This document shows, in pieces, positions 10,822 to 18,808 of a DNA stretch of 48,715 bases (positions are counted from its first letter, which is position 1; every line of letters starts with the position of its first letter). The DNA lies in contig NZ_CAFI01000444.1 in the NCBI RefSeq assembly GCF_000239775.1, positions 1 through 48,715 on the forward strand, given 5' to 3'. The translations under genes were made by a program, and so were the position numbers. The DNA comes from Bradyrhizobium sp. ORS 375 (lineage in GTDB: Bacteria; Pseudomonadota; Alphaproteobacteria; Rhizobiales; Xanthobacteraceae). The notes beneath the pieces were generated by a model. The model was given only the letters and a program-made list of their open reading frames with translations. It made no database searches and was not told where the DNA came from.

Positions 10822-11229
10822 CGTCTTTCCTCCCGGGTTCAACTGAGGTTCCGCATCAACGCGGCCCAGTATTCGTTTTCGGCATCATTGATTATCCACT
10901 TCCGGATCGGGAAACTTGCCCAAAAGAGAAAAGAGCTTGCTCAAGAGTGAAGCGAAGAGAAGTTTTTGAAGGAGAATTTGCTTTGCTGGTCCGCAACATC
11001 AGACGTGTTCTTGCTGCGTAGCATCAATTTGCAGCACGAGGGTTCCACCGAAGGTTGATGTTTTTCTTGACCTTACAGTGATGAAGGCGGAGGATCGTCG
11101 CGGGCGTTTTATGGAACTGATGCGTCGCAAGGGATATCGCGGCCTTAAAATCGGAGTAATCTGCCAGCACTCTCATCCGCCGTCCTGCGGCGGACCCGTT
11201 GCGTCTCGATCTTGAATCGGTGGATGAAG
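10822..11229. promoter_or_regulatory. Divergent control region between xoxF and the AraC-type regulator
   Basis: About 400 bases without a gene, AT-richer than its surroundings. It must contain the xoxF promoter leftwards and the regulator promoter rightwards. I could not pick out a firm -35/-10 pair or an operator. The divergent layout makes it the natural binding region of the AraC-type protein. Confidence 0.45.
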
Positions 11230-12183
11230 ATGTCCGATACGATCCGCTCGCTTACCACCTCGGGGTTCTCACCCAAGAGCCAGATCCAGCGTTGGTCAGA
11301 TGCACTGACCGATCTCTGCGGACGTTTCGATGTCGATCCGCTGGAGGGCGCCTCGTTCGAGGGGCGCATCAATTTCACCACGGTCTCTCGTCTGAAGCTG
11401 TGTCAGATCGAGGCGAGCCAGCACCGGATCGCGCATACATATGCGCGCGCACAGAAGGTGGCGCATCCCTACATCAAGATTCTGTTCCAGACCTATGGCA
11501 TCTCCTATTTCGAGCAGGACGGTCGCCAGATCGAGATTGGTCCCGGTGATTGCCTCGCTTACGATGTGTCGACGCCGCACACGATCATCAGCCCGGCGCT
11601 GACGCGTCATGACGTCGTGATTGTGCCGAAGGAACTGCTGCAGGAGCGCGGCTTCCGGTCGGAGAAGATGCCGGCTTACAAGCTGTCGGCGCGGAGCGGT
11701 ACCGGCCGCATTGCGCACGACGTGACACATTCTGCTTTCGATGAGGCGACCCGGCTAACCCCGAACTCGGCCGCCGGCGTTGCCGAATCGCTGATCGATT
11801 TGTTGCTGCTGCCGTTGCGTGAAGCGGACCGCATGCTCGACCGCGCGGGCCCGGAAGCCGTCTACGTCCGCGCGCAGGCCTTCATTCGCGAGCACCTTCG
11901 CGATCCCGATCTCTGCATCGACCAGATCTCGGCCGCCTTGGGATGCACCAAGCGTTATCTCCACATGGTGTTCAGTGACCGTGGCATGACGGTGAGCGAC
12001 TATATCTGGCGTGCCCGGCTGCAGCACTGCCGTCAGGAGCTGGAGACGCAGAGCGGCAAGACGATCACCGACGTCGCGTTCTCCTGGGGCTTTTCGAGCT
12101 CGTCACACTTCAGCCGCGTGTTCCGCAAGTATTTCGGCGTCGTTCCGTCGTCGGTCCACAAGATCGCAGCTCGCGCCGATTGA
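11230..12183 (+). CDS. AraC-family transcriptional regulator
   Basis: A regulator of about 317 residues with an N-terminal AraC-binding-like sensor domain (family-typical ISYFEQDGRQIEIGPGDCLAYD, in two halves around residue 100) and a C-terminal double helix-turn-helix of the AraC type (ALGCTKRYLHMVFSDRGMTV, then DVAFSWGFSSSSHFSRVFRK). ATG 11230 is used; ATG 11224 and TTG 11212 are also in frame. It is transcribed away from xoxF and towards the second PQQ dehydrogenase cluster. Position suggests control of one or both alcohol dehydrogenases; the inducer is unknown. Confidence 0.85.
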   Translation: MSDTIRSLTTSGFSPKSQIQRWSDALTDLCGRFDVDPLEGASFEGRINFTTVSRLKLCQIEASQHRIAHTYARAQKVAHPYIKILFQTYGISYFEQDGRQIEIGPGDCLAYDVSTPHTIISPALTRHDVVIVPKELLQERGFRSEKMPAYKLSARSGTGRIAHDVTHSAFDEATRLTPNSAAGVAESLIDLLLLPLREADRMLDRAGPEAVYVRAQAFIREHLRDPDLCIDQISAALGCTKRYLHMVFSDRGMTVSDYIWRARLQHCRQELETQSGKTITDVAFSWGFSSSSHFSRVFRKYFGVVPSSVHKIAARAD

Positions 12184-12195
12184 AGCGGAGCGGCG

Positions 12196-13134
12196 CTAGC
12201 GCGCGCCACTCCGGATGATCTTCTGAAATGCATCGCCGAGAATGACGGGCTCACGCGGCGGGAGATAGGTCAGGCCGGCCGAGCGAGCGAGATCCGTCAG
12301 AGTTCCTGAGGCATGAAGATCGGCGAGCACCCTGTCGACGGACGCGAGCAAGTCGGCTGAACTGGACAGCCCGACATAACCCCGGTTCACGCCGATCGGA
12401 TAGCTATAGCCAGAGGGCGCGAGCTTGCTATCCGGATGAGCGGCGCGATACGCGTCGAAGCGTCGGCTGTCGAGCAATGTCGCATCGAATTTGCCTTGTT
12501 CGAGTGCGCCCAGAAGGTCATCCCGCGCCGGAATGAGGTGCGTGATGTCGTCGATCAGGCGGCCTTTGTCGAAGGTCATCAGGATCGCGTCGGCCAGCGT
12601 GCCGCTCTCGATCGCGAGCCGGAGACCGGCGAGGTCGCCGATGTCGCGGATCTGACGCTGTTTCGCGTCGGGTCCGAGAACGACCGTCAGCGTCGAGAAC
12701 ATGTAAGGCTTGCTCGGCGTCAGCGCGCCCAAAGGAATGCGCCGCCTGCGATCGTCACGCGTCGCGCCATCGAAATCCGGCAGCTTGGCCGTTTTGACGC
12801 CGGGCGCGACCAGCCCGTCCTGTGTGAAGGCGTAGCTTGCCACGAGCGAGCACCGACCGTCGGAGAGCAGGGCGTTGGCCTCGAGTGCCGGGCTCGAATC
12901 TTCGTCGAGCTTGCTTTCGAACCATTGAATTTCGAGCTTCTTGCCGAGGCGGTCCGCGATGGCCTGACCGAGCAGAACGTCAAATCCGCTGCCGGGCTTG
13001 CCGCGATGATGGACCGACAGGGGAGGGAGATTTTCGTCCAGGCAAATGCGCAGGACCTCGTCAGCGGCCTGGGCCGCCGACGACGCCGTCGCCATCAGCA
13101 AGGCGACAGCCCAACACGCGAGGCGGCGCATCAT
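12196..13134 (-). CDS. Periplasmic binding protein associated with a quinoprotein dehydrogenase (MoxJ/XoxJ-like)
   Basis: A 312-residue secreted protein of the solute-binding family 3 fold. A signal peptide ends near AAQAADE, followed by LRICLDENLPPLS, the usual first strand. XoxJ/MoxJ proteins share this fold and are thought to help activate or assemble methanol dehydrogenase. Its start overlaps the stop of the cytochrome c gene upstream (ATGA), placing it in an operon with the PQQ dehydrogenase and that cytochrome. This is the same three-part set as xoxF, xoxG and xoxJ elsewhere. A second, differently arranged member lies at 22224. The role is inferred from fold and context. Confidence 0.8.
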   Translation of the reverse strand: MMRRLACWAVALLMATASSAAQAADEVLRICLDENLPPLSVHHRGKPGSGFDVLLGQAIADRLGKKLEIQWFESKLDEDSSPALEANALLSDGRCSLVASYAFTQDGLVAPGVKTAKLPDFDGATRDDRRRRIPLGALTPSKPYMFSTLTVVLGPDAKQRQIRDIGDLAGLRLAIESGTLADAILMTFDKGRLIDDITHLIPARDDLLGALEQGKFDATLLDSRRFDAYRAAHPDSKLAPSGYSYPIGVNRGYVGLSSSADLLASVDRVLADLHASGTLTDLARSAGLTYLPPREPVILGDAFQKIIRSGAR

Positions 13135-13466
13135 TGCGCTCTCCGGCTTGAGACATAGGCCCAGAGCGCGGTGATCTCATCATCGCTGAGAATGTCCCCC
13201 CACGGCGGCATGCGGCCGTTCTTGCCCTGCTTCACGGTGGTCACGAAGCGCGGCTGATCGTCCGGAAACCTGCGGAGGTCCGGGGTGACGGTGCCGGAAT
13301 TCACCATGTTAGGGCCATGGCAATGCGAGCACTTCTGAGCGAAGGTCGTCTTGCCCAGGTCGATCGCATTGTGTGCGGCGGTGCCGTCCTGCTGTTGAGC
13401 GACGGCGGCCGTGGACAGCACGGCCGATGTCGCAGCGACGGCGGCGATTGTCGCCGCCGTTTTCAT
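13131..13466 (-). CDS. Small periplasmic cytochrome c
   Basis: A 111-residue secreted class I cytochrome c. The signal peptide ends near AAVAQQQ, the haem site is CSHCH (C46, C49, H50), and the likely methionine ligand is in GRMPPWGD. ATG 13472 is an alternative start two codons upstream. It is 31 bases downstream of the PQQ alcohol dehydrogenase and overlaps the binding-protein gene by 4 bases, so it is the probable electron acceptor of that dehydrogenase. It differs from XoxG in size and lacks the extra C-terminal cysteines. Confidence 0.87.
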   Translation of the reverse strand: MKTAATIAAVAATSAVLSTAAVAQQQDGTAAHNAIDLGKTTFAQKCSHCHGPNMVNSGTVTPDLRRFPDDQPRFVTTVKQGKNGRMPPWGDILSDDEITALWAYVSSRRAQ

Positions 13467-13497
13467 GAACATCTTCTGCTTCACGGGCAATCCGAAC

Positions 13498-15162
13498 TCA
13501 GTTCTTGACCGCGAAGACCCAGAGCGAGCCGCCCGCCGGAACATTGGCGAGGCGCTCGTCACCGGAGAACAGCGAGTAGACGCCGCCGTAGCCGGAGGTC
13601 ACGGCGACATATTGCACGCCGTCCTGCTGCCAGGTGACGGGCTGGCCTTCGATGCCGGAGCCGGTCTGGAACTGCCACAGCTTCTTGCCGCTGTCCGCGT
13701 CGAACGCTTCGAACTCGCCGGTCAGCTTGCCCGAGAACACCACGCCGCCCGCGGTCGACAGCACGCCGGAGAAGCGCGGAATGTCGCTCGGCTGCTCCCA
13801 CTTGGTCTTGCCGGTCATCGGATCGATGGCCTTGAGCTGACCGCGCGGACCTTCCGGCCAATCCCAGAGATCCGTCAGGTCCATGCCGAGGTACCACTCG
13901 CCGGCCTTGTAGGTCGCGGGCTCGGTCTTGTAGTGGCCGCCGAACACGAGCGTGTTGGCGTAAGCCAAGCCGGTCTGCGGGTTGAACGACATCGGCTGCC
14001 AGTTCTTGCCGCCGAGAATCGACGGATAGACCGTGACCTTCTTGCCCTCGCGCGCGTCACGCGTGACATCGGTCTCGACCGGCTTGCCGGTCTTCAGATC
14101 GATGCTGGAGGCCCAATTGACCTTCACATAGGGATTGGCTGCCAGCAGCTTGCCGTTGGTGCGGTCGAGCACGTAGAAGAAGCCGTTGCGGTTGGCGTTC
14201 ATCAGCACCTTGGTGGGCTTGCCTTCGACATTCATGTCGGCAAGCACCATCTCCGCGACAGCGTCATAGTCGAACGGATTGTTCGGCGAGAACTGGAAGT
14301 GCCACTTCATCTTGCCGGTCTTCGGATCGAGCGCGAGCACCGAGCAGGTGTAGAGGTTGTCGCCGGGACGCACCGCCGCATTGAACGGGCCGGGATTGCC
14401 GACGCCCCAGAACACGGTGTTCTGCTCGGGATCGTAGGAGCCGGTGATCCAGGTCGAGCCGCCGCCGAGCTTCCAGGTGTCGCCCTTCCAGGTGTCGCCG
14501 CCGGGTTCATCCGGAGTTGGGACGGTGTGCGTGCGCCACAGATGCTTGCCCGTCGCTGGATCCCAGCCGTCGATGAAGCCGCGGGTGCCGAATTCGGCGC
14601 CGGAGATGCCGGTGAGCACGACGCCGTCGGCGACCAGCGGCGCGACGGTCATCGAATAGCCTTCCTTGATGTCGGCGGCCTTCTGACGCCACAGCTCCTT
14701 GCCGGTCTTGGCATCCAGCGCGATCACGTTGGCATCGAGCGTCGTACGGAACACCTTGCCGTCGTAAAGCGCAGCGCCGCGGTTGATGATGCCGCAGCAG
14801 ACCACGCGCGGGGTCTCCGCGGGATACTCGATCTTGCTCTTCCAGATCTGCTTGCCGGTCTTGGCGTCGACGGCCATCGTCGCATTATGCGTCGTGACAT
14901 AGAGAACGCCCTGGTAGATCAGCGGCTGCGACTCCTCGCTGCGATCATCGGCGAAGCTGTAGTTCCAGACCGGGACGAGGTTTTTGGCATTGTCCTTGTT
15001 GATCTGCGTGAGCGTGCTGAACCGCTGCAGATTGTAGCCCATGCCGTAGTTGAGAACGTTCGCCGTATCAGTTGCACCCTTGACCAACTGATCGGCGCTC
15101 TGCGCGCTCGCACCGTGTGATGCAAGAATAGCGAGGCCTGCGGCCAGCGCGATCCGCTTCAT
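13498..15162 (-). CDS. PQQ-dependent alcohol dehydrogenase with lanthanide-type active site (ExaF/PedH-like)
   Basis: A 554-residue secreted quinoprotein of the methanol/ethanol family. The signal peptide ends near GASAQS. The PQQ disulfide pair is C122-C123 (VVCCGII). The active-site segment PFDYDAVAEM carries D298 and D300; the second Asp marks lanthanide-dependent members such as ExaF and PedH. It lacks a fused cytochrome domain. It is shorter than XoxF and clearly not a recent duplicate of it. Cytochrome c and MoxJ-like genes follow in the same operon. Likely substrates are ethanol or other short alcohols and aldehydes, but the sequence alone does not tell. Confidence 0.92.
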   Translation of the reverse strand: MKRIALAAGLAILASHGASAQSADQLVKGATDTANVLNYGMGYNLQRFSTLTQINKDNAKNLVPVWNYSFADDRSEESQPLIYQGVLYVTTHNATMAVDAKTGKQIWKSKIEYPAETPRVVCCGIINRGAALYDGKVFRTTLDANVIALDAKTGKELWRQKAADIKEGYSMTVAPLVADGVVLTGISGAEFGTRGFIDGWDPATGKHLWRTHTVPTPDEPGGDTWKGDTWKLGGGSTWITGSYDPEQNTVFWGVGNPGPFNAAVRPGDNLYTCSVLALDPKTGKMKWHFQFSPNNPFDYDAVAEMVLADMNVEGKPTKVLMNANRNGFFYVLDRTNGKLLAANPYVKVNWASSIDLKTGKPVETDVTRDAREGKKVTVYPSILGGKNWQPMSFNPQTGLAYANTLVFGGHYKTEPATYKAGEWYLGMDLTDLWDWPEGPRGQLKAIDPMTGKTKWEQPSDIPRFSGVLSTAGGVVFSGKLTGEFEAFDADSGKKLWQFQTGSGIEGQPVTWQQDGVQYVAVTSGYGGVYSLFSGDERLANVPAGGSLWVFAVKN

Positions 15163-15426
15163 TCATTTCCTCCAAGATTTTTATGCGCGCCTATCCTGAC
15201 GCTGCGGGAACAACACTCCGCTCAGATTCGGGAAGCGTCAATATGAAAAGGTGGGCGGTCGTCGTCGCAGGACCAGGGATGTTTTCCCGCGCGACGGCAG
15301 GGGCCGAGCCAAGTCCTTGTCATAGCAAGATGTTTGCAGTTGGCATGATGACACCTTTTTCATGCTGCTTTGCGGCATGAACATTGCTTCACTGCAGCAT
15401 GTCGGGATCAACAGAGGAGTAGACGG
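15163..15426. promoter_or_regulatory. Divergent region upstream of the PQQ alcohol dehydrogenase
   Basis: 264 bases between the leftward dehydrogenase and a rightward small secreted protein. It should hold both promoters. A clear ribosome site (AGAGGAG) precedes the small gene at 15427. I see no recognisable operator. Confidence 0.4.
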
Positions 15427-15819
15427 ATGAGACGAACCATCCTTTGGCTCGGCATGCTGTGTTGCCTTTGGGTGAGTGCGAGTGCGCGCGATCTCGGCCA
15501 ATGGGGAGCGGTCGATCCTGCATTGCGCCAATGGTACGAGGCGTTGATGCAGCCGGATGTGCCGACGGCGTCCTGCTGCGGCGAAGCAGATGCCTATTTT
15601 GCCGACGAGATCCATGTCCGCGACGGCAAGACCTATGTGACCATTACTGACGATCGTCCCGACGAGCCGCGTGGGCGGCCGCACATCGATGTCGGTACGG
15701 AAATCGAAGTTCCGGATCACAAGCTGAAGTGGGACAAGGGAAATCCAACCGGTCACGGCGTGATCTTCCTGAGCCGCAACCGCTATGTGTTCTGTTATGT
15801 GCAGCCGGGTGGCGCGTGA
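15427..15819 (+). CDS. Small secreted protein with a Cys-Cys motif, unknown function
   Basis: A 130-residue protein with a hydrophobic N-terminus of signal type (cleavage near SASARDL). The mature part contains ASCCGEADAYF and, later, an IDVGTEIEVPD segment and a C-terminal NRYVFCYVQPGG with a third cysteine. The same layout (signal, CC-x-x-D/A-D, basic-hydrophobic middle, single Cys near the end) is found in the protein at 34025-34381, so the two are probably distant relatives. It sits beside the PQQ dehydrogenase but no function is known to me. Confidence 0.75.
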   Translation: MRRTILWLGMLCCLWVSASARDLGQWGAVDPALRQWYEALMQPDVPTASCCGEADAYFADEIHVRDGKTYVTITDDRPDEPRGRPHIDVGTEIEVPDHKLKWDKGNPTGHGVIFLSRNRYVFCYVQPGGA

Positions 15820-16013
15820 GTGGTCGCAGTTGCGAAGCTCGTGATTGAGGCGGAACGTGGTCGGTCGACAGGAGCGGTTTCGCTGGGCTGATCCATCGCA
15901 GCCAGGAAATGCTCCCGGCCGTCGAGTCTTGCGTTCGATCCGGCGTGGCCCTAGCTTCGAGGTCGGCGCGCGTGACGCGCCAGGCAATGATAGTCAGAAC
16001 TTGGGAGCTTGAG

Positions 16014-16094
16014 ATGGCCTGGAAGACACCGAAGATCGTCGAAGTGCCGGTGGGCATGGAAATCAACATGTACGCCTGCGCGGCGCGCAAGTAA
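16014..16094 (+). CDS. pqqA: Coenzyme PQQ precursor peptide PqqA
   Basis: A 26-residue peptide (MAWKTPKIVEVPVGMEINMY, then ACAARK). E16 and Y20, spaced E-x3-Y, are the two residues cross-linked by PqqE to build PQQ. The start is ATG 16014 with a GGGAG ribosome site. It stands alone: no pqqB, pqqC, pqqD or pqqE is next to it, so the modifying enzymes must be encoded elsewhere. It lies among PQQ-dependent dehydrogenases. A perfect inverted repeat follows its stop codon. Confidence 0.93.
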   Translation: MAWKTPKIVEVPVGMEINMYACAARK

Positions 16095-16102
16095 GCGGTA
16101 GA

Positions 16103-16152
16103 GATCTGCCAAGTTGCCGCGAGCGATCAGTTCGCCGGTGACTTGGCAGATC
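16103..16152 (+). terminator. Inverted repeat after pqqA
   Basis: Arms 16103-16114 (GATCTGCCAAGT) and 16141-16152 (ACTTGGCAGATC) pair perfectly across a 26-base loop. It starts 8 bases after the pqqA stop and could end or stabilise a short pqqA transcript. The right arm is part of a duplicated 15-base unit. Confidence 0.55.
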
Positions 16153-16171
16153 CATTCTTGGCAGATCCATT
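16142..16171. repeat. Tandem 15-bp repeat, two copies
   Basis: The unit CTTGGCAGATCCATT occurs at 16142-16156 and exactly again at 16157-16171. The first copy forms the right arm of the pqqA hairpin, so the duplication gives two alternative hairpins. Confidence 0.9.
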
Positions 16172-16203
16172 TTCGTCCGGCCGTGCGCCTAGATTTCGCG
16201 GCG

Positions 16204-16241
16204 CCGGTCAGACATCCCGGTCAGACATCCCGGTCAGACAT
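16204..16241. repeat. Tandem 13-bp repeat, nearly three copies
   Basis: The unit CCGGTCAGACATC occurs at 16204-16216 and 16217-16229, and its first 12 bases at 16230-16241. The last copy contains the stop codon of the EthD-family gene (16234-16236), so the array seems to have grown from the end of that gene. Confidence 0.9.
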
Positions 16242-16542
16242 TCTGGGTGTCGAAGATATACAGGTCGACACCACCGTCCGCGAAGTTCGGCAGATCTCCG
16301 GCCGCCGCCTTGCCTTCCGCCGAGCCCATGCCGGCCTGCAGGTCCTGCATCGAATCGAACACCAGCGTGGCAACGAGGTGGATGTTGGTCGGCCCCGCCG
16401 GTCCGTTCACCGGGCCACGGCTGATGTCGTAAGACTTCAACCCCGGAATCTTCTTCGCCAGCGGCACGTGGACGTTCATGTAGTGCTTGTCGAACGCCTC
16501 GGCGCTCTTGGGGGTCTTGTAGAGTACGAGAACCTTGGGCAT
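16234..16542 (-). CDS. EthD family protein
   Basis: A 102-residue dimeric alpha-beta barrel protein of the EthD type. It begins MPKVLVLYKTPKSAEAFDKH and has the family pattern YMNVHVPLAKKIPGL, where a His near the end of the first helix is typical. The start at ATG 16542 has a strong ribosome site (GGAGGAAG). EthD proteins are small accessory or reductase-like proteins; the biochemical role is mostly unknown. Its 3' end runs into a 13-bp tandem repeat. No operon partner. Confidence 0.82.
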   Translation of the reverse strand: MPKVLVLYKTPKSAEAFDKHYMNVHVPLAKKIPGLKSYDISRGPVNGPAGPTNIHLVATLVFDSMQDLQAGMGSAEGKAAAGDLPNFADGGVDLYIFDTQNV

Positions 16543-16744
16543 CTGCTTCCTCCGCATTCGTCTTTCTGAGGTCGATCGACCGGTACCCATTGCAGCCGAT
16601 CTGCCGGCTCGGATCAAGCGCCAGAACCTCCCGACTCCCAGTTCAGGTTCCGCTGCAGAAAATGCGGCGCAAACAGAAACCGATGCAGCCGGACGTCGTA
16701 GTTTCAGGTACTCTGCTTCCGGCCTTGCCCAGGGATACCGAGCC

Positions 16745-16957
16745 ATGAGCCCCATCGATCTCGTCATCACCGTCTGTGCGGTGCTGTCTCCCACCACCTG
16801 CGAGGAGCAGCACCTCGTGTTCGCCGACGGCGGCGCATCGCTGCAGCAATGCGCGATGAAGGCGCCGCCCTACATCGCCCAATGGATCGGCGAGCACCCG
16901 AAATGGACTGCGGTGCGGTGGCGTTGCGAGTATCCGCACAGCAACGACAAGGCTTGA
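16745..16957 (+). CDS. Small cysteine-containing protein, unknown
   Basis: A 70-residue reading frame with a short hydrophobic N-terminus and three cysteines (TTCEEQH, LQQCAMKAP, WRCEYPH). The composition and the spaced cysteines look like a small exported protein found in rhizobia, but I cannot name a family. There is a plausible start at ATG 16745. Confidence 0.5.
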   Translation: MSPIDLVITVCAVLSPTTCEEQHLVFADGGASLQQCAMKAPPYIAQWIGEHPKWTAVRWRCEYPHSNDKA

Positions 16958-16983
16958 GGCGGTCGGCCTAGTCTGCTCGCGGT

Positions 16984-17331
16984 CTACTTCGTACAGTCCT
17001 TGAGATCCTTGTCGGCCACCGAAACCACGGCATCCGCCCTGATGTCGAGGTCGCGAACGATGCACTGCCGATCCCCGGCATAGCTCACTTTGGCATCGTA
17101 GCGGCCCGGCTCGACTCCGCTGAGCTTCAGCCGCTCGTCATGATCGAGCTCCTTGTCCTTGTCGTTCAGCGTCTGGTTCGGGCCCCAGCTGTTCTGGCCG
17201 GCGGGCGACAACTGGAAGCCGGTCATCGTCGCGCTGGTCAGATTCCATAGCCGGATGCCCTTGCCCTGCGCGGAGGCGGCGATCGGCAGGGCTGACAGAG
17301 CGATCGCGATTGCGGCGAGGGCGGATCTCAT
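16984..17331 (-). CDS. Small secreted protein, unknown
   Basis: A 115-residue protein with a clear signal peptide (cleavage near ASAQG). The mature part has GIRLWNLTSATMTGFQLSPA and QCIVRDLDIRAD with one Cys pair spanning the C-terminus. Residues such as RLWNLTS and PGRYD suggest an extracellular beta-rich domain. I do not recognise a named family. It sits upstream of nothing obvious and is convergent with the gene at 16745. Confidence 0.65.
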   Translation of the reverse strand: MRSALAAIAIALSALPIAASAQGKGIRLWNLTSATMTGFQLSPAGQNSWGPNQTLNDKDKELDHDERLKLSGVEPGRYDAKVSYAGDRQCIVRDLDIRADAVVSVADKDLKDCTK

Positions 17332-17370
17332 GGCGTTTCCCTGGGTTCTGTTGTCCATTGATTGCCATGA

Positions 17371-18081
17371 CTATGACACGGAAAAATCCCGCCGCGCCAG
17401 ATCAGCCCTGATGGCGGCCACGGTCTCCTCGCTGCGCTCGCCGCGCGGCACGCTGATCGGCATGGCGCGCAGCAGGCGGGCCGGGCGGGAGGAGAGCAAG
17501 AAGATGCGGTCGCCGAGCCGCGCCGCATCATCCATGCTGTGCGTCACGAGCAGCGTAATCATCGGCCTGGACGCCACCAGCGTCGCGATCTCGTCGCGCA
17601 GCCTTGCGGCGAGGGCGTCGTCGAGCGAGGCCAGGGGTTCGTCGAGAATCAGGAAATCCGGCTCGACCGCAAACGCCCGAGCCAGCGCGACGCGGCGGGC
17701 GAGGCCGAGCGACAGTTCGCCAGGAAAATGGCTGCGATGAGCATCGAGCTCCAGCACGCCGAAGATTGCCGCCAGCCGGTCGTCGGCTACCTCGGGCGCC
17801 GCCAGCCGGACATTCTCCTCAACGGAGCGCCAGGGCAGCAGGCGCGGCTCCTGGAACACCATCGCGAGCCGCGCGCCTTCCGGCTGTGACACGCGCCCCT
17901 CGTAGTCGTTGTCCAGGCCGGCGAGGATCCGCATCATCGTGCTCTTGCCGCAGCCGGAGGGGCCCACGACGACGCCAAGTTCGCCGCGCTCGAGCGTGAA
18001 AGCAATGCCGGATATCACGTCCTGGCGCTTGCCATTGGCGCTCGTGTAGCTCTTGGAGCGGATGTCGACCTCAAGCCGCAC
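17371..18081 (-). CDS. ABC transporter ATP-binding protein (NitT/TauT type)
   Basis: A 236-residue ATPase. Walker A is GPSGCGKST (residues 40-48), the Q-loop is VFQEPRLLPW, Walker B is FLILDEPLASLD and the switch His is in THSMDDA. The ABC signature reads LSLGL (123-127) in place of LSGGQ, a variant of the third and fifth positions. It overlaps the permease gene by 11 bases. With the permease and binding protein upstream it forms a complete importer of the sulfonate/nitrate/taurine class. The cargo is unknown; location between PQQ genes hints at a link to alcohol oxidation. Confidence 0.9.
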   Translation of the reverse strand: MRLEVDIRSKSYTSANGKRQDVISGIAFTLERGELGVVVGPSGCGKSTMMRILAGLDNDYEGRVSQPEGARLAMVFQEPRLLPWRSVEENVRLAAPEVADDRLAAIFGVLELDAHRSHFPGELSLGLARRVALARAFAVEPDFLILDEPLASLDDALAARLRDEIATLVASRPMITLLVTHSMDDAARLGDRIFLLSSRPARLLRAMPISVPRGERSEETVAAIRADLARRDFSVS

Positions 18082-18808
18082 GGAGCCGCCACCTTGATGC
18101 GCGCTGCTCGAACGGCTGCACGAGAACGGCTTCGATCACCAGCACGACGGCGGCAAAGCTGAGCGAGTAGGCGAGCAGCAGCGGGATGTCGAACAGCTGG
18201 AAGGCGACGCCGATCTCGAAGCCGATGCCGTTTGGACGCCCGAGCAGCTCGGCGACCAGCACGATCTTCCACACCAGCGACAGGCCGGAGCGCGCGGCCG
18301 CCGCAATATAGGGTGCGAGCTGTGGCAGCAGCACGTGGCGCAGGATGCGGCCGCGCGGGAAGGCGAACACCTTCGCCATCTCATCGAGCGACGGATCGAG
18401 CGCGCGGGCCCCCTCGCGCAAGGTGACGACGGCGGTCGGCAGCTTGTTGATCGCAATCGCCGCGATGGCCGCGACTTCGGTGAGGCCGGCCCAGATATAG
18501 GCGAGCACGATCACCACCAGCGCCGGCAAATTGAGCAGAAGGATCAGCCAGGGATCGCCGAGGCGGTTGGCGAGCCGGCTGCGGCCCATCCAATAGCCGA
18601 GCGCCGAGCCGATCGCCATCGACAGCGTGAAGGCCAGCGCCACGCGGGCCAGCGTCGCGCCGAGATGCAGGAACAGCGCGCCGGATTTTGCTTCCGCGAC
18701 GGCGACTGCCAGAACGGCCGACGGCGGCGGCAGCTTGGCGCTGCCGGCGATGGTCGCGGCCACCCACCAGGTGGCCAGCAGAAGCGCGAAGGACAACAGC
18801 CGCAGCAC
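18071..18808 (-). CDS. ABC transporter permease (NitT/TauT type)
   Basis: A 245-residue membrane protein with about six hydrophobic segments and the cytoplasmic EAA-type loop (EMAKVFAFPRGRILRHVLLP) that contacts the ATPase. The start is GTG 18808, which overlaps the last base of the TAG stop of the binding-protein gene, so translation is coupled. No ATG fits. It overlaps the ATPase start on its other side. It is the transmembrane part of the importer at 17371-19794. Confidence 0.88.
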   Translation of the reverse strand: MLRLLSFALLLATWWVAATIAGSAKLPPPSAVLAVAVAEAKSGALFLHLGATLARVALAFTLSMAIGSALGYWMGRSRLANRLGDPWLILLLNLPALVVIVLAYIWAGLTEVAAIAAIAINKLPTAVVTLREGARALDPSLDEMAKVFAFPRGRILRHVLLPQLAPYIAAAARSGLSLVWKIVLVAELLGRPNGIGFEIGVAFQLFDIPLLLAYSLSFAAVVLVIEAVLVQPFEQRASRWRLRAA

